Shown here piece after piece: positions 38,785-49,246 of a DNA stretch of 64,000 nucleotides. The notes beneath the pieces are model-generated. The model was not told where the DNA came from. It saw nothing but the letters and a program-made list of their open reading frames with translations, and searched no databases. Each line of letters opens with the position of its first letter. Position 1 is the first letter of the stretch. Source of the DNA: Skermanella aerolata KACC 11604 (GTDB lineage Bacteria > Pseudomonadota > Alphaproteobacteria > Azospirillales > Azospirillaceae); NCBI RefSeq assembly GCF_000936425.1, contig NZ_AVFK01000004.1, positions 124,001 through 188,000 on the forward strand. The letters are read 5' to 3'. The translations under genes and the position numbers were made by a program.

Positions 38785-40080
38785 ATGACGCAATCCCGGC
38801 CGCTCACGCGGCTCGATCAGGCACAACTCGATAACGTCGTCCGGCGCCACGAGATGTTTCGCAATGCCCGGATGGGCGGATCGAGGGCGACGCTGTCGTT
38901 CTTCGATCTTTCGGGCCTCAACCTCACCGGGCGCGATCTCGCGCACGCGGATTTCGTCGGATCGTCCTTGCGCGGCTCCAATCTGGCGGGGGCGCGTCTC
39001 GACTGCGCCGCCATGTTCGCCTGCGACCTCCGTCAGGCGAACCTGGAGAACGCCAGCTTGGTCAAGACCGACCTGCGGGGCGCCTGTCTGCGGGGCGCCG
39101 TCCTGATCGGCGCCAACATGTTCGAAAGCGACCTGCGCGACGGCACGCTGGCGGAAACGGACCGGGCCGGCAACCTCAAGTTCGTCCAGGTCGATACCCA
39201 GCCGACCGAGGCTTCCGGCGCCGACCTGAGCGGGGCCAATCTGACCAATGCCCGGCTGTCCGGCGCCATGGCGATCCACACCGATTTCACCGACGCCGTC
39301 ATGCGCGGCTGCAAGCTGGTCCGGGCGACCATGCGCGGCGCCAACTTCAGTGGCAGCAACCTGGAGGGCGCCGACCTCAGCGGCGCCGACCTGCGCGGCG
39401 CCTGCCTGCGCGGCGCCGTGCTGACCGGTGCTTCCATGACCATGGCGGAAACGGCCGGCGCCGACATGGAGGACATGCTGACCGACCAGCCGGTCGGCCG
39501 CCCGGCCTCCTCCCTGGGCCGTCCGCTGGACGAGCTTGCCCGCGACCATATGGCCTGGGTCGGCAGCGCCGGCGCCGAGGGAACCAAGCTCGACCTCAGC
39601 GGCTTCGACCTGCGCGGCAGCCTCGCGTCCCTGGACAGCATGTGCCTGACCATGGTCAAGGGCATCGGCACCATCTTCTACGGCATGAACCTCACGGGCA
39701 TCCAGTTGCAGGCGGCCCAACTCGAGGACAGCGATTTCCGGACCTGCAAGCTGAAGGACGCCGATTTGCGCGGCGTCAACCTGAAGCGCGCCAAGCTGAA
39801 CAACGCCGATATGAGCGGCGTCAACCTGCGTCCGCTGATGATCGACGACAAGCGGGCGATGCGCTCCGACCTGGAAGGCGCCAAGCTGCGCTACGTCAAC
39901 CTCAACGGCGCCTGCCTGCGCGGGGTGAGCTTCGCCGGAGCCGACCTGTCCTTCGCCACACTGCTGGGCGCCGACATGAACAAGACGGATTTCCGCCATG
40001 CCAAGCTGTTCGGCGCGCGGGTCGAGCGCGACGCCCTCCGGACCGCCAACCTGGAAGGCGCCGCCGGGCTCAAGATCTGA
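38785..40080 (+). CDS. Pentapeptide-repeat protein
   Basis: The 431-aa protein is built largely of A(D/N)LxG pentapeptide repeats, in at least two blocks (about 50-230 and 285-425). Examples are FDLSGLNLTGRDLAHADF, TDLRGACLRGAVLIGANM, ADLSGADLRGACLRGAVL and VNLKRAKLNNADMSGVNL. Such repeats form a right-handed quadrilateral beta-helix. Between the blocks, about 230-285 is a non-repeat segment (MEDMLTDQPVGRPASS..DHMAWVGSAGAEG). Some family members mimic DNA and protect gyrase, but most have no known role. A short N-terminal helical region (LTRLDQAQLDNVVRRHEMFR) precedes the coils. No signal peptide is seen. Confidence 0.9.
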   Translation: MTQSRPLTRLDQAQLDNVVRRHEMFRNARMGGSRATLSFFDLSGLNLTGRDLAHADFVGSSLRGSNLAGARLDCAAMFACDLRQANLENASLVKTDLRGACLRGAVLIGANMFESDLRDGTLAETDRAGNLKFVQVDTQPTEASGADLSGANLTNARLSGAMAIHTDFTDAVMRGCKLVRATMRGANFSGSNLEGADLSGADLRGACLRGAVLTGASMTMAETAGADMEDMLTDQPVGRPASSLGRPLDELARDHMAWVGSAGAEGTKLDLSGFDLRGSLASLDSMCLTMVKGIGTIFYGMNLTGIQLQAAQLEDSDFRTCKLKDADLRGVNLKRAKLNNADMSGVNLRPLMIDDKRAMRSDLEGAKLRYVNLNGACLRGVSFAGADLSFATLLGADMNKTDFRHAKLFGARVERDALRTANLEGAAGLKI

Positions 40081-40141
40081 AGCGGGTTTATGAGCCCGAC
40101 GGGTGGTGACATCCTGCCGGATCATGCGTACATGTTGACCC

Positions 40142-41968
40142 ATGACGATACGCCGCCTCCCCGAGACCCTGGTCAACCGCATCGCCGCCGGTGAGGTGGT
40201 CGAGCGGCCCGCCGCCGCCGTCAAGGAACTGGTCGAGAACGCGCTGGACGCCGGCGCCACCCGGATCGACGTCGTGGTCCGCGACGGCGGGCGCTCGCTG
40301 ATCGCGGTGACCGACGACGGCTGCGGCATGACCGCCGACGAACTGGAACTGGCGGTCGAGCGTCACGCCACGTCCAAGCTCCCCGGCGAGGACCTGCTGA
40401 ACATCGCCACTCTGGGCTTCCGGGGTGAGGCATTGCCCAGCATCGGCGCCGTCAGCCGCCTGACCCTGACCAGCCGCGCCAAGGGCTCCGACAGCGCGTG
40501 GTGCATCGCGATCGAAGGCGGCGCCAAGGGCAGGGTGGCGCCCGCTGCGCACCAGCAGGGCACCCGGGTCGAAGTCCGCGACCTGTTCTACGCAACGCCG
40601 GCGCGCCTGAAGTTCCTGAAGCAGCCGAGGACCGAGTTCGACCACGCGGTCGATGCGGTCGAGCGACTGGCGATGGCCCATCCGCATGTCTCCTTCACCG
40701 TCGCCGACGAAGGGCGCACTCCCGTCCGCCTGTCGGTCGCCCAGGGCGAGTTGCTGGACGCCCGTCTGACCCGGCTCGGTGCCTTGATGGGGCGGGAGTT
40801 CTCGGACAACTCAATCCCCGTCCTGGCCGAGCGCGCCCAAGTCCAGCTCACAGGCCATATCGGCCTGCCGACGCTCAACCGCCCGACCGCGCGCCACCAG
40901 TACCTGTTCGTCAATGGACGCCCGGTCCGCGACAAGCTGCTGGTCGGCGCCGTGCGCGGCGCCTATGCCGACTTCCTGGCCCGCGACCGTCACCCGATGC
41001 TGGCGCTGTTCCTGGAGATCCATCCGGAGGAAGTCGACGTCAACGTCCACCCGGCCAAGGCGGAGGTCCGCTTCCGCGACTCAAGCCTGGTGCGCGGCCT
41101 GATCGTCAGCGCGCTGAGGCATGCGCTGGCGCAGGCCGGCCACCGCGCGTCCAACACGGTGGCGACCGCGACGCTCGACGCCTTCTCCGCCGGCATGACC
41201 CCGCAGGCTCCTTCTTCGCCGCCGGATTTCCGCTACGGTTTCAGCAGCCGGCACTCCTCATACATCCCGCGCGATCTGGCCGACGCCGTGTCAGCCTTTC
41301 AGGCCCCTCTGACCGGCTTCGCCGCAACTCCCTCGGCACGCCCTGCGGCCCCGGCCGCCATGCCGGCGGCCGACGAACCTCCCCCCGACCATCCCCTCGG
41401 GGCCGCGCGGGCGCAGGTCCATAACACCTATATCGTTGCCCAGACCGGCGACGGCATCGTGATCGTGGACCAGCACGCCGCTCATGAACGTCTGGTCTAC
41501 GAGCGCGTCAAGCAGGCGCTGGTCGATGGCGGGGTGAAGCGCCAGGGCCTGCTGATCCCCGAAGTGGTCGAACTGGACGAACCCTCCGCCGCCCGGATCG
41601 TCGCCCGTGCTGCCGAACTGGCCGATCTCGGCCTCGTCCTGGAACCCTTCGGCGACGGCTGCGTCGTGGTCCGGGAGTTCCCGGCACTGCTCGGCAAGAC
41701 CAACATCCAGGGCCTCGTCCGCGACCTCGCCGACGAGTTGGCCGAACTAGGCGACGCCCTCAGCCTGCGCGAACGGCTCGACGCCGTCTGCTCGACCATG
41801 GCCTGTCACGGCTCCGTCCGCGCCGGCCGCAGCCTGAACCAGGACGAAATGAACGCCCTGCTGCGCCAGATGGAAGCAACGCCCCACAGCGGCCAATGCA
41901 ACCACGGCCGCCCGACCTACGTCGAACTGAAGCTCTCCGACATCGAAAGATTGTTCGGACGGCGGTGA
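40142..41968 (+). CDS. mutL: DNA mismatch repair protein MutL
   Basis: The 608-aa protein couples MutS mismatch recognition to strand incision. The N-terminal GHKL ATPase motifs are present: [20 protein letters not shown] and [13 protein letters not shown]. The C-terminal dimerisation domain carries the endonuclease motif DQHA-x2-E-x4-E starting at D443 (E449, E454) and CNHGRPT near the end. It is therefore a nicking MutL, expected in bacteria that lack MutH. A Pro/Ala-rich linker lies between (about 350-420). ATG 40142 begins [20 protein letters not shown]. It converges on rsmD with a 9-base gap. Confidence 0.97.
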   Translation: MTIRRLPETLVNRIAAGEVVERPAAAVKELVENALDAGATRIDVVVRDGGRSLIAVTDDGCGMTADELELAVERHATSKLPGEDLLNIATLGFRGEALPSIGAVSRLTLTSRAKGSDSAWCIAIEGGAKGRVAPAAHQQGTRVEVRDLFYATPARLKFLKQPRTEFDHAVDAVERLAMAHPHVSFTVADEGRTPVRLSVAQGELLDARLTRLGALMGREFSDNSIPVLAERAQVQLTGHIGLPTLNRPTARHQYLFVNGRPVRDKLLVGAVRGAYADFLARDRHPMLALFLEIHPEEVDVNVHPAKAEVRFRDSSLVRGLIVSALRHALAQAGHRASNTVATATLDAFSAGMTPQAPSSPPDFRYGFSSRHSSYIPRDLADAVSAFQAPLTGFAATPSARPAAPAAMPAADEPPPDHPLGAARAQVHNTYIVAQTGDGIVIVDQHAAHERLVYERVKQALVDGGVKRQGLLIPEVVELDEPSAARIVARAAELADLGLVLEPFGDGCVVVREFPALLGKTNIQGLVRDLADELAELGDALSLRERLDAVCSTMACHGSVRAGRSLNQDEMNALLRQMEATPHSGQCNHGRPTYVELKLSDIERLFGRR

Positions 41969-41977
41969 CGCGAAACC

Positions 41978-42523
41978 TCAGGTGATCCGCAGAAAATACA
42001 CCCGCGTATCGCCGTAGACCCGCTCGTCGAACCGCTCCAGGTCCAGTTCGAACGGGTCTTCCAATCCCGTTTCCACGACGGCCAAGCCGCCGGACACGCA
42101 CCAGCCGCGCTCCATCAGCGCGGTCAGCGACTTGGACGCCATCCCCTGGCCGTAGGGCGGGTCGAGGAAGACCAGCGGACAGGGTGCCTGGGCGCGCGGC
42201 GGACGCAAGGCGTCGGCCCGCAGCACGGTGCTCCGGTCGCCGACACCCAGCGCCGCGATGTTGCGCCGGACGAGGTCGAGCGCTTCGCGGCCCTGATCCA
42301 TGAAAACGGCATGGCCAGCGCCGCGCGACAGCGCTTCCAGCCCCAGCGCCCCGGTTCCGCAGAACCCGTCGAGCACGCGGATGCCCTCGATCTCCGGAGC
42401 CCACTCGGCATGGGCCAGGATGTTGAAGACGGCCTCGCGGGTCCGGTCGCTGGTCGGCCTGATGTCGCGCCCGGCGGGGGCCTCCAGCCGCCGGCCGCGC
42501 AGGTCACCGCCGACGAGTCTCAT
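41978..42523 (-). CDS. rsmD: 16S rRNA (guanine966-N2)-methyltransferase
   Basis: The 181-aa SAM-dependent enzyme methylates G966 of 16S rRNA. It opens with RLVGGDLRGRRLEAPAG and RPTSDRTREAVFNIL, the RsmD substrate-binding part. It has the SAM motif LDGFCGTGALGLEALSRGA and the catalytic FLDPPYG (normally DPPY). Its start lies within the end of rluB (20-base overlap), the common rRNA-modification pairing. Confidence 0.95.
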   Translation of the reverse strand: MRLVGGDLRGRRLEAPAGRDIRPTSDRTREAVFNILAHAEWAPEIEGIRVLDGFCGTGALGLEALSRGAGHAVFMDQGREALDLVRRNIAALGVGDRSTVLRADALRPPRAQAPCPLVFLDPPYGQGMASKSLTALMERGWCVSGGLAVVETGLEDPFELDLERFDERVYGDTRVYFLRIT

Positions 42524-43517
42524 GCTTCCCCGCCGGCCCCCGGCCGCTCAATGGTCTGTCGCCCGAAGTCCGTTCCCCCGCCGGCCTGTCGCCGGATGGA
42601 CGGCTACCCGACGGCTTGCCGCCGGCAGGCGGCCTCGGCCGGTCCGGCCCGCCACCGCTGCCCGGCTTCACCGAATGGAAGGTGGAGGTATGCCGGGGCT
42701 TCGGCCTCGGCTTCGCCTTGGCGGTTCCCATGTTCGGTTCCGCCGGCTTGTCGCCCCGGTCGGCGAAGAACTTGGCGACCTGATCCTGAAGCACGCGCTT
42801 CGGCACTTCCTCGACCTCACCGCGCTCCAGCTTACCGAGCTGGAAGGGACCGTAGGCGACCCGGATCAGACGGTTGACCGTCAGGCCCATGCTCTCCATC
42901 ACGTTGCGGACTTCGCGGTTCTTGCCCTCACGAAGCGTGACGGTCATCCAGGCATTGGCGCCTTGCTGGCGGTCGAGCACCGCCTCGATCGGGCCGTACT
43001 GGATGCCGTCGATCGCAATGCCGCGCGCCAGCCCGAGCAGCCGGTTGGGATCGACGAAGCCGTTGACCCGGACGCGGTAGCGCCGTGCCCAGCCGGTCGT
43101 CGGCAGTTCCAGGAACCGCGCCAGCTCGCCGTCGTTGGTCAGCAGCAGCAGCCCCTCGGTCGTCAGGTCGAGACGCCCGACGGAGATCACGCGCGGCAGG
43201 TCCTCCGGCAGGACGTCGAAGACGGTCTGCCGGCCCTTCTCGTCCCGCGCCGTCGTCACCAGCCCGTCGGGCTTGTGGTAGCGCCACAGCCGCGTCGGCT
43301 CCAGGTCGGGCAGGGGATTGCCGTCCACGACGATGTTGTCCTTCGGACCGACCGTGACGGCCGGGGATGTCAGGACGACGCCGTTGACCGCCACGCGGCC
43401 GTCGGCGATCCAGCGCTCGGCATCGCGCCGGGAGCACAGCCCGGCGCGCGCGAGGCGCTTGGCGATCCGTTCGGGACCCGCCTGCTGTTCGGGGGAGTCT
43501 GTTTCGGGCGTGGTCAT
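42504..43517 (-). CDS. rluB: 23S rRNA pseudouridine synthase (RluB/RsuA family)
   Basis: The 337-aa protein has an N-terminal S4 RNA-binding domain (RIAKRLARAGLCSRRDAERWIADG, GRVAVNGVVL). The catalytic domain of the RsuA/RluB/RluE/RluF family follows, with the active-site aspartate in GRLDLTTEGLLLLTNDG and the R-rich MTLREGKNREVR. A basic, Pro/Gly/Arg-rich tail of about 65 residues (PSGSRPSGDRPAGERTSGDR) is added; such disordered tails are usual in alphaproteobacterial members. RluB rather than RsuA is chosen on the length and the rsmD neighbour. Confidence 0.9.
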   Translation of the reverse strand: MTTPETDSPEQQAGPERIAKRLARAGLCSRRDAERWIADGRVAVNGVVLTSPAVTVGPKDNIVVDGNPLPDLEPTRLWRYHKPDGLVTTARDEKGRQTVFDVLPEDLPRVISVGRLDLTTEGLLLLTNDGELARFLELPTTGWARRYRVRVNGFVDPNRLLGLARGIAIDGIQYGPIEAVLDRQQGANAWMTVTLREGKNREVRNVMESMGLTVNRLIRVAYGPFQLGKLERGEVEEVPKRVLQDQVAKFFADRGDKPAEPNMGTAKAKPRPKPRHTSTFHSVKPGSGGGPDRPRPPAGGKPSGSRPSGDRPAGERTSGDRPLSGRGPAGKHETRRR

Positions 43518-43671
43518 AGGCGGACTCCGGCCCGTGGCTGAGACGATGGTTCTGACATGATGTCAGACTGTATGGTGCCGGCCCTCAACCCGCAAGAACC
43601 GCTCCACGCCCCGCCTCGTTCCGGATAAAGATTCAGGCCGGACGAAGTTTCAGGCCTGCGCCGCCTCCGGC

Positions 43672-43881
43672 TCAGTCTTCCAGGCGGAACCCGACCTTCA
43701 GCACCACCTGGTAATGCGCCACCTTGCCGTTGGAGATATGGCCGCGCGTCTCGACGACCTCGAACCAGTTCATGTTGCTGTGCATCTTCGCCGCCCGGGT
43801 GACGGCGCCCTGGATCGCATCCTCGATGCTGGTAGGGGAGGAGCCGACGATCTCGATCTTCTGGTAGGTATGATCGCTCAT
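43672..43881 (-). CDS. Dodecin (flavin-binding dodecamer)
   Basis: The 69-aa protein forms a hollow 12-mer that binds riboflavin or FMN. The family pattern is clear: YQKIEIVGSSPTSIEDAIQ, NWFEVVETRGHI (the flavin-stacking tryptophan) and VAHYQVVLKVGFRLED. The ATG at 43881 begins MSDHTYQKIEI; longer frames upstream are not family-like. It is a single gene. Confidence 0.95.
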   Translation of the reverse strand: MSDHTYQKIEIVGSSPTSIEDAIQGAVTRAAKMHSNMNWFEVVETRGHISNGKVAHYQVVLKVGFRLED

Positions 43882-44037
43882 GATGAAAATGCTCCGTTCC
43901 AAAGATAGTCGGGGAACCAAGCATGATGGTGCGGAAGTCGGTCTTGCAATCACGCGCTTGCGGGTGCGACAAGTTGGCATCCGCCGCTTGACGCTCTTCC
44001 GGGTGCGACACAACCATGCCGTTAGTTTGGAGGCGAG

Positions 44038-44505
44038 ATGTTGAAGATCGCGGCGGCAATCCCGCATATGGAACTGGCCCTGGCGCAGGCGGAAGCCGCC
44101 GCCGGACGCGGCGAGGTTCCCGTGGGCGCCGTCATCGTGGATTCCGTAACCGGAAAGGTCCTTGCCGCTGCTGGAAACCGTACCGAGGAACTGGCCGATC
44201 CGACCGCCCACGCGGAGGTCCTGGCAATCCGGGAAGCCTGCGCCGGAAGGGGGGAGCCGAGGCTGCCGGACTGTGACTTATACGTGACTTTGGAGCCATG
44301 CGGAATGTGTGCTGCGGCAATCAGTTTTGCTCGGTTGCGCAGAGTGTACTTTGGGGCCTATGATGTAAAAGGCGGCGGGGTCGAACATGGGCCCCGCTTC
44401 TTCCACCAGGCGACTTGCCACCACGCTCCCGAAATCTATGGAGGGCTGGAGGAGCGTCGGGCGGCGGAGCTGCTGAAGGAGTTTTTCCGTAGGCGGCGCT
44501 TGTAA
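44038..44505 (+). CDS. tadA: tRNA-specific adenosine deaminase
   Basis: TadA converts A34 of tRNA-Arg(ACG) to inosine. The 155-aa zinc deaminase has HAE (58-60) and PCGMC (zinc ligands C88, C91), with FARLRRVYFGAYDVKGG following. ATG 44038 is preceded by GGAGGCGAG. The gene diverges from dodecin. rluB and rsmD nearby make this an RNA-modification neighbourhood. Confidence 0.95.
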   Translation: MLKIAAAIPHMELALAQAEAAAGRGEVPVGAVIVDSVTGKVLAAAGNRTEELADPTAHAEVLAIREACAGRGEPRLPDCDLYVTLEPCGMCAAAISFARLRRVYFGAYDVKGGGVEHGPRFFHQATCHHAPEIYGGLEERRAAELLKEFFRRRRL

Positions 44506-44606
44506 ATGTAATTTTGGTTGTAGGCGCGTTTTGCTGCGGGGCATGACACGGGTGGGGAAGCGACGGCAGACCCTTGGGACATGGGCGACCATGGCCACCT
44601 TGACGT

Positions 44607-44622
44607 GTCTTGTTGACAAGAC
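44607..44622 (+). promoter_or_regulatory. Small hairpin before the cold-shock gene
   Basis: GTCTTG-TTGA-CAAGAC forms a 6-bp stem with a 4-nt loop in the leader of the double cold-shock gene, next to an alternative GTG start (44623). Cold-shock mRNAs often carry structured leaders, so a temperature-responsive role is possible. Confidence 0.35.
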
Positions 44623-44655
44623 GTGTTCATCGAGACTCCACGGATCGGCTTTCCC

Positions 44656-45435
44656 ATGCGCTTCAACGCCCCGCGTCACTCCTTCCAGCAGCAAACTCCC
44701 GTCGCCGAAAAGATCAAGGCGACAGTCAAGTGGTTCGACCCGAACAAGGGTTTCGGTTTTGTAGCACCTGAAGATGGTTCACCCGACGCTTTCCTGCCCG
44801 CTTCCGCCGTGACGGCGGTCGGGCACGACCGTCTGCCGGAAGGCACGACTGTCGTCGTCGATCTGGTCCAGAGCCAGAAGGGTAATCAGGTCAGCCGAAT
44901 CTACGATGTGGATGTCTCGACCGCTTCCCCCCGTCCGCGTCGTGATGACGCGGCCCGCCCGGCCCCGCGTGCCGGTGCGGCTCCCCGCAGCCCCTATGGC
45001 AACGATCGCGGCGGCTACGGCGGCGGCAACGACCGTGGCTACGGCAACGATCGCGGCGGCTACGGCAACGACCGCGGCGGCTACGGCGGCGGCGGTTACG
45101 GCGGCGGCAACGACCGCGGCTACGGCAACGATCGCGGCGGCTACGGCGGCGGCGGTTACGGCGGTGGCAGCGACCGCGGCTACGGCGGCGGTGGCGGCTA
45201 CGACCGTGGCGCCAGTGCCGGCCCCTCGGAAGAGGTCGAAGGCACCGTCAAGTGGTTCAACACCACCAAGGGCTTCGGCTTCGTCGCTCCGGACAACGGC
45301 GGCAAGGACGTTTTCGTTCACGTCACCGCGGTCGAGCGTTCGGGCACCGGTCCGCTGGCCGAGAACCAGCGCGTCCGCATGAAGGTCCAGCAGGGCCAGA
45401 AGGGTCTGGAAGCCGTCAGCATCGAAGCGCTGTAA
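44656..45435 (+). CDS. Double cold-shock domain protein with Gly-rich linker
   Basis: This RNA/DNA-binding protein has two cold-shock domains: residues about 15-85 (KATVKWFDPNKGFGFVAPED) and 190-258 (GTVKWFNTTKGFGFVAPDN). RNP1 (KGFGFV) is kept in both. RNP2 is canonical only in the second (VFVHV); the first reads DAFLPASAV and may bind differently. The roughly 90-residue linker is a repeat of NDRGGYGGGG and GYGGGNDRG units, RGG-like, encoded by tandem repeats. I choose ATG 44656 (MRFNAPRHSF), though GTG 44623 would add 11 residues. An RNA-chaperone role is inferred. Confidence 0.88.
   Translation: MRFNAPRHSFQQQTPVAEKIKATVKWFDPNKGFGFVAPEDGSPDAFLPASAVTAVGHDRLPEGTTVVVDLVQSQKGNQVSRIYDVDVSTASPRPRRDDAARPAPRAGAAPRSPYGNDRGGYGGGNDRGYGNDRGGYGNDRGGYGGGGYGGGNDRGYGNDRGGYGGGGYGGGSDRGYGGGGGYDRGASAGPSEEVEGTVKWFNTTKGFGFVAPDNGGKDVFVHVTAVERSGTGPLAENQRVRMKVQQGQKGLEAVSIEAL
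45000..45215 (+). repeat. Coding tandem repeats in the Gly-rich linker
   Basis: Repeated units built of GGCGGCTACGGC and GGCAACGACCGC encode the RGG/YGG linker. Near-identical stretches (for example around 45040-45110 and 45110-45170) make this segment prone to copy-number change in frame. Confidence 0.75.
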
Positions 45436-45470
45436 GCTTTCCGCTCATCTGCCGACGGGTAGATCTCAGG

Positions 45471-45502
45471 AAAGGGTGCGGGCCTCCGGTCCGCACCCTT
45501 TT
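45471..45502 (+). terminator. Intrinsic terminator after the cold-shock gene
   Basis: AAAGGGTGCGG, 9-nt loop, CCGCACCCTTTT is an 11-bp stem ending in T, 36 bases past the stop. Confidence 0.88.
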
Positions 45503-45581
45503 CCATGTCCGCATAACGACATCTTCAAGCGACATGGTTTATTAACTGGAAGTTTATAAAAAAGTGGCCTAAAGCTTGGCG

Positions 45582-45608
45582 TTAGCACTCGTCCGGTTTG
45601 AGCGCTAA
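45582..45608. promoter_or_regulatory. CIRCE operator of groESL
   Basis: TTAGCACTC-N9-GAGCGCTAA matches the CIRCE consensus (TTAGCACTC-N9-GAGTGCTAA) with one change (GTG to GCG). It lies 52 bases before groES and is bound by the repressor HrcA, whose gene is not in the window. The AT-rich GTTTATAAAAAAG just upstream may be part of the promoter. Confidence 0.93.
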
Positions 45609-45660
45609 CAGGCGCTCCCTGAAACGATTGACCGTACAGCGGATTTCACAGGAGCCATTC

Positions 45661-45960
45661 ATGTCGTTCAGACCTTTGCACGACCGCGTCGTCGTCCGCC
45701 GCATCGAGCAGGAAGCCAAGACCAAGGGCGGGATCATCATTCCCGATACTGCCAAGGAAAAGCCTCAGGAAGGCGAAGTGATCGCCGTCGGTCCCGGTGT
45801 CCGGGACGCCCAGGGCCACCTCCACGCTCCCGACGTCAAGGCCGGCGACCGCGTGATCTTCGGCAAGTGGTCGGGCAGCGAGATCAAGATCGACGGCGCC
45901 GATTTCCTGGTCATGAAGGAATCCGACATCATCGGCGTGCTCGAAACAGCCGCCGTCTAA
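45661..45960 (+). CDS. groES: Co-chaperonin GroES
   Basis: The 99-aa heptameric lid of GroEL starts [18 protein letters not shown] and has the mobile-loop region [30 protein letters not shown] and the end [15 protein letters not shown] are canonical. The ATG at 45661 begins the family sequence. groEL follows after 38 bases in one CIRCE-controlled operon. Confidence 0.97.
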   Translation: MSFRPLHDRVVVRRIEQEAKTKGGIIIPDTAKEKPQEGEVIAVGPGVRDAQGHLHAPDVKAGDRVIFGKWSGSEIKIDGADFLVMKESDIIGVLETAAV

Positions 45961-45995
45961 GTCGTTTTTCGATCAGTTATACTTCAAGGATTTAA

Positions 45996-47618
<1,623 letters not shown>

Positions 47619-47660
47619 GACATCCGGACCGGTAAGACATCCGGACCGGCAGGACACGCA

Positions 47661-47690
47661 GGCCGGCTTCCCGCCATGGGGAAGCCGGCC
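47661..47690 (+). terminator. Stem-loop after groEL
   Basis: GGCCGGCTTCCC-GCCATG-GGGAAGCCGGCC is a 12-bp perfect stem 43 bases after groEL, without a T-tract. Just before it, ACATCCGGACCGG occurs twice in tandem (17-base period, 47620-47655). Confidence 0.6.
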
Positions 47691-47802
47691 GCTATCCCGA
47701 AAATGCTTTGTTCTTCCGGAACAAACCCTTGCGGCCGAAGCTTGACTCCAGCAGCCTGTGCTCTTACAGGACATTTCACATCAAAGCTGGAGCAGCAAGT
47801 CC

Positions 47803-47883
47803 ATGGAAAGCAACACCCACCACACCATCGTCCTTGTATCGATCGTCACCTCGATCGTGCTGCTTCTCATCGCTGTCGGCTAA
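47803..47883 (+). CDS. Small membrane protein, 26 aa
   Basis: The 26-residue product MESNTHHTIVLVSIVTSIVL followed by LLIAVG is a single hydrophobic helix with a short His-containing polar head. It resembles other bacterial one-helix microproteins, but I know no named family. GGAG lies 11 bases before the ATG (rather far), and the following 60-aa gene starts 10 bases after its stop. Function unknown; it may regulate a membrane protein. Confidence 0.5.
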   Translation: MESNTHHTIVLVSIVTSIVLLLIAVG

Positions 47884-47893
47884 GGCCGCAGCC

Positions 47894-48076
47894 ATGGCCA
47901 CGGTGCATGTGGAAGGCGAACTGCGCGGGCATGTCGCCGCGGCGCTCAAGGACTACATCGACAAATTGAAGGAATTTCAGGACTCGACCCCGTCCAAGGC
48001 GGCCAAGGCCGACTACGACCGGACGATCGCCGATGTCCGGAAACTCGTCGACGCCGTCGAAGCGGACGCCGGCTAG
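47894..48076 (+). CDS. Hypothetical protein, 60 aa
   Basis: I do not recognise the family. The product, starting MATVHVEGELRGHVAAALKD, is a charged, almost entirely helical protein (YIDKLKEFQD, KADYDRTIADVRKLVDAVEA) and could form a coiled coil. It begins 10 bases after the small membrane protein gene, so the two may be translated together. It converges on the minus-strand 85-aa gene with a 16-base gap. Confidence 0.6.
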   Translation: MATVHVEGELRGHVAAALKDYIDKLKEFQDSTPSKAAKADYDRTIADVRKLVDAVEADAG

Positions 48077-48092
48077 GCCATCTTCGCGCCGG

Positions 48093-48350
48093 TCAGCGAA
48101 TCTTCGAGATCGATACGATGCTGTCCTGACGATTCCTGACCCGCACGCTGAAGCGCCGGCGGCTCTGGCACGGTTTGACGTTGACGACGTCACCGGCATT
48201 CAGCACGCGGTCCCGATCCAGTATTTCCGGTTCTTCCAGCGCTTCTTCCTCTTCCGGCGTGGCGAAGCACGTCCAGATCGTTCCGTTCGGCGTCCTTGCG
48301 TCCTTGCGCAAATGGCCGACGGGCTTCGGACGGTGCCTGAACAGCCCCAT
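48093..48350 (-). CDS. Hypothetical protein, 85 aa
   Basis: No family recognised. The basic start MGLFRHRPKPVGHLRKDART leads to an acidic middle (TPEEEEALEEPEILDRD) and a beta-rich, basic end (VVNVKPCQSRRRFSVRVRN). The ATG at 48350 has GGAG 9 bases upstream on the minus strand. The GDVVNVKPC part recalls small barrel folds, but this is only an impression. It diverges from the ThuA-like gene. Confidence 0.65.
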   Translation of the reverse strand: MGLFRHRPKPVGHLRKDARTPNGTIWTCFATPEEEEALEEPEILDRDRVLNAGDVVNVKPCQSRRRFSVRVRNRQDSIVSISKIR

Positions 48351-48462
48351 CGTGCGATCTCCTGATCCGCTATATGTCTGGTGATTGGTTCGGTCGGACG
48401 TGCAACCACCAGCCTGTTGTTTGGTTCCGCCTTCCGGGATTGCGCAGATGTGGAGGAAAGAC

Positions 48463-49191
48463 ATGAGCGTTAACCCCATTCGCGTAACGGTCTGGAACGA
48501 GAACCTGCACGAACGCACCCAGGCCGTTGTGCAGGCGGTATATCCCGACGGCATCCACGAAGCCCTGGCAACTCCCCTGCGTGCCGCCGGATTCACGGTC
48601 CGCACCGCCACCCAGGACCAGCCGGAGCATGGACTTACCGAGGACGTCCTGGCGGAAACCGACGTCCTTCTCTGGTGGGGCCACCGTCTGCACCATCAGG
48701 TGGACGATGCCGTCGTCGACAGGGTTCAGGCGCGGGTATGGGCCGGGATGGGCCTGATCCCGCTGCATTCCTCGCATTTCTCGAAGATCTTCAACCGCCT
48801 GATGGGCACGACCTGCAACCTGAAGCACCGGGTCGCCGGCGAGCGGGAGCGGATCTGGACCATCGCGCGCGGTCACCCGATCGCCGAGGGACTGCCGGAA
48901 TACTTCGACCTGAAGCCCGAAGAGATGTACGGCGAACCCTTCGACATCCCGGCGCCGGACGAACTGGTCTTCGTAAGCTGGTTCCAGGGCGGCGAAGTCT
49001 TCCGCAGCGGCTGCTGCTACACGCGCGGCCTCGGCCGGATCTTCTACTTCCGCCCCGGTCACGAGACCTACCCGACCTACCATGACGCCAACGTCCAGCG
49101 CGTCATCGCCAATGCGGTACACTGGGCCGCCCCTCGGGACGTCGCCCCGCTCCGGTTCGGCCGCAGCGCGCCGCTAGAGACACTGGATTGA
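48463..49191 (+). CDS. ThuA-like domain protein (trehalose utilisation family)
   Basis: The 242-aa protein has the glutamine-amidotransferase-like fold of ThuA/DUF1037: [48 protein letters not shown], the central [34 protein letters not shown] and ANAVHWAAP. ThuA proteins are involved in sugar (for example trehalose) catabolism in rhizobia; the exact reaction is unsettled. The ATG at 48463 has GGAGGAAAG directly before it. No sugar ABC transporter lies alongside. Confidence 0.85.
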   Translation: MSVNPIRVTVWNENLHERTQAVVQAVYPDGIHEALATPLRAAGFTVRTATQDQPEHGLTEDVLAETDVLLWWGHRLHHQVDDAVVDRVQARVWAGMGLIPLHSSHFSKIFNRLMGTTCNLKHRVAGERERIWTIARGHPIAEGLPEYFDLKPEEMYGEPFDIPAPDELVFVSWFQGGEVFRSGCCYTRGLGRIFYFRPGHETYPTYHDANVQRVIANAVHWAAPRDVAPLRFGRSAPLETLD

Positions 49192-49192
49192 T

Positions 49193-49235
49193 ACCGGAGC
49201 CGGAATATTCCGGTCTGGAACTCTCCGGCTCCGGT
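49193..49235. terminator. Bidirectional terminator between the ThuA-like gene and putA
   Basis: ACCGGAGCCGGA (49193-49204) pairs with TCCGGCTCCGGT (49224-49235), a 12-bp perfect stem with a 19-nt loop that itself can fold. It sits in the 55-base gap between convergent genes. Confidence 0.7.
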
Positions 49236-49246
49236 GAGTATAGCGC

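Noticed and set aside
45000-45215. A CRISPR-like array in the short repeats
   Set aside because: The units are coding, in frame, without unique spacers; they encode the Gly-rich linker.
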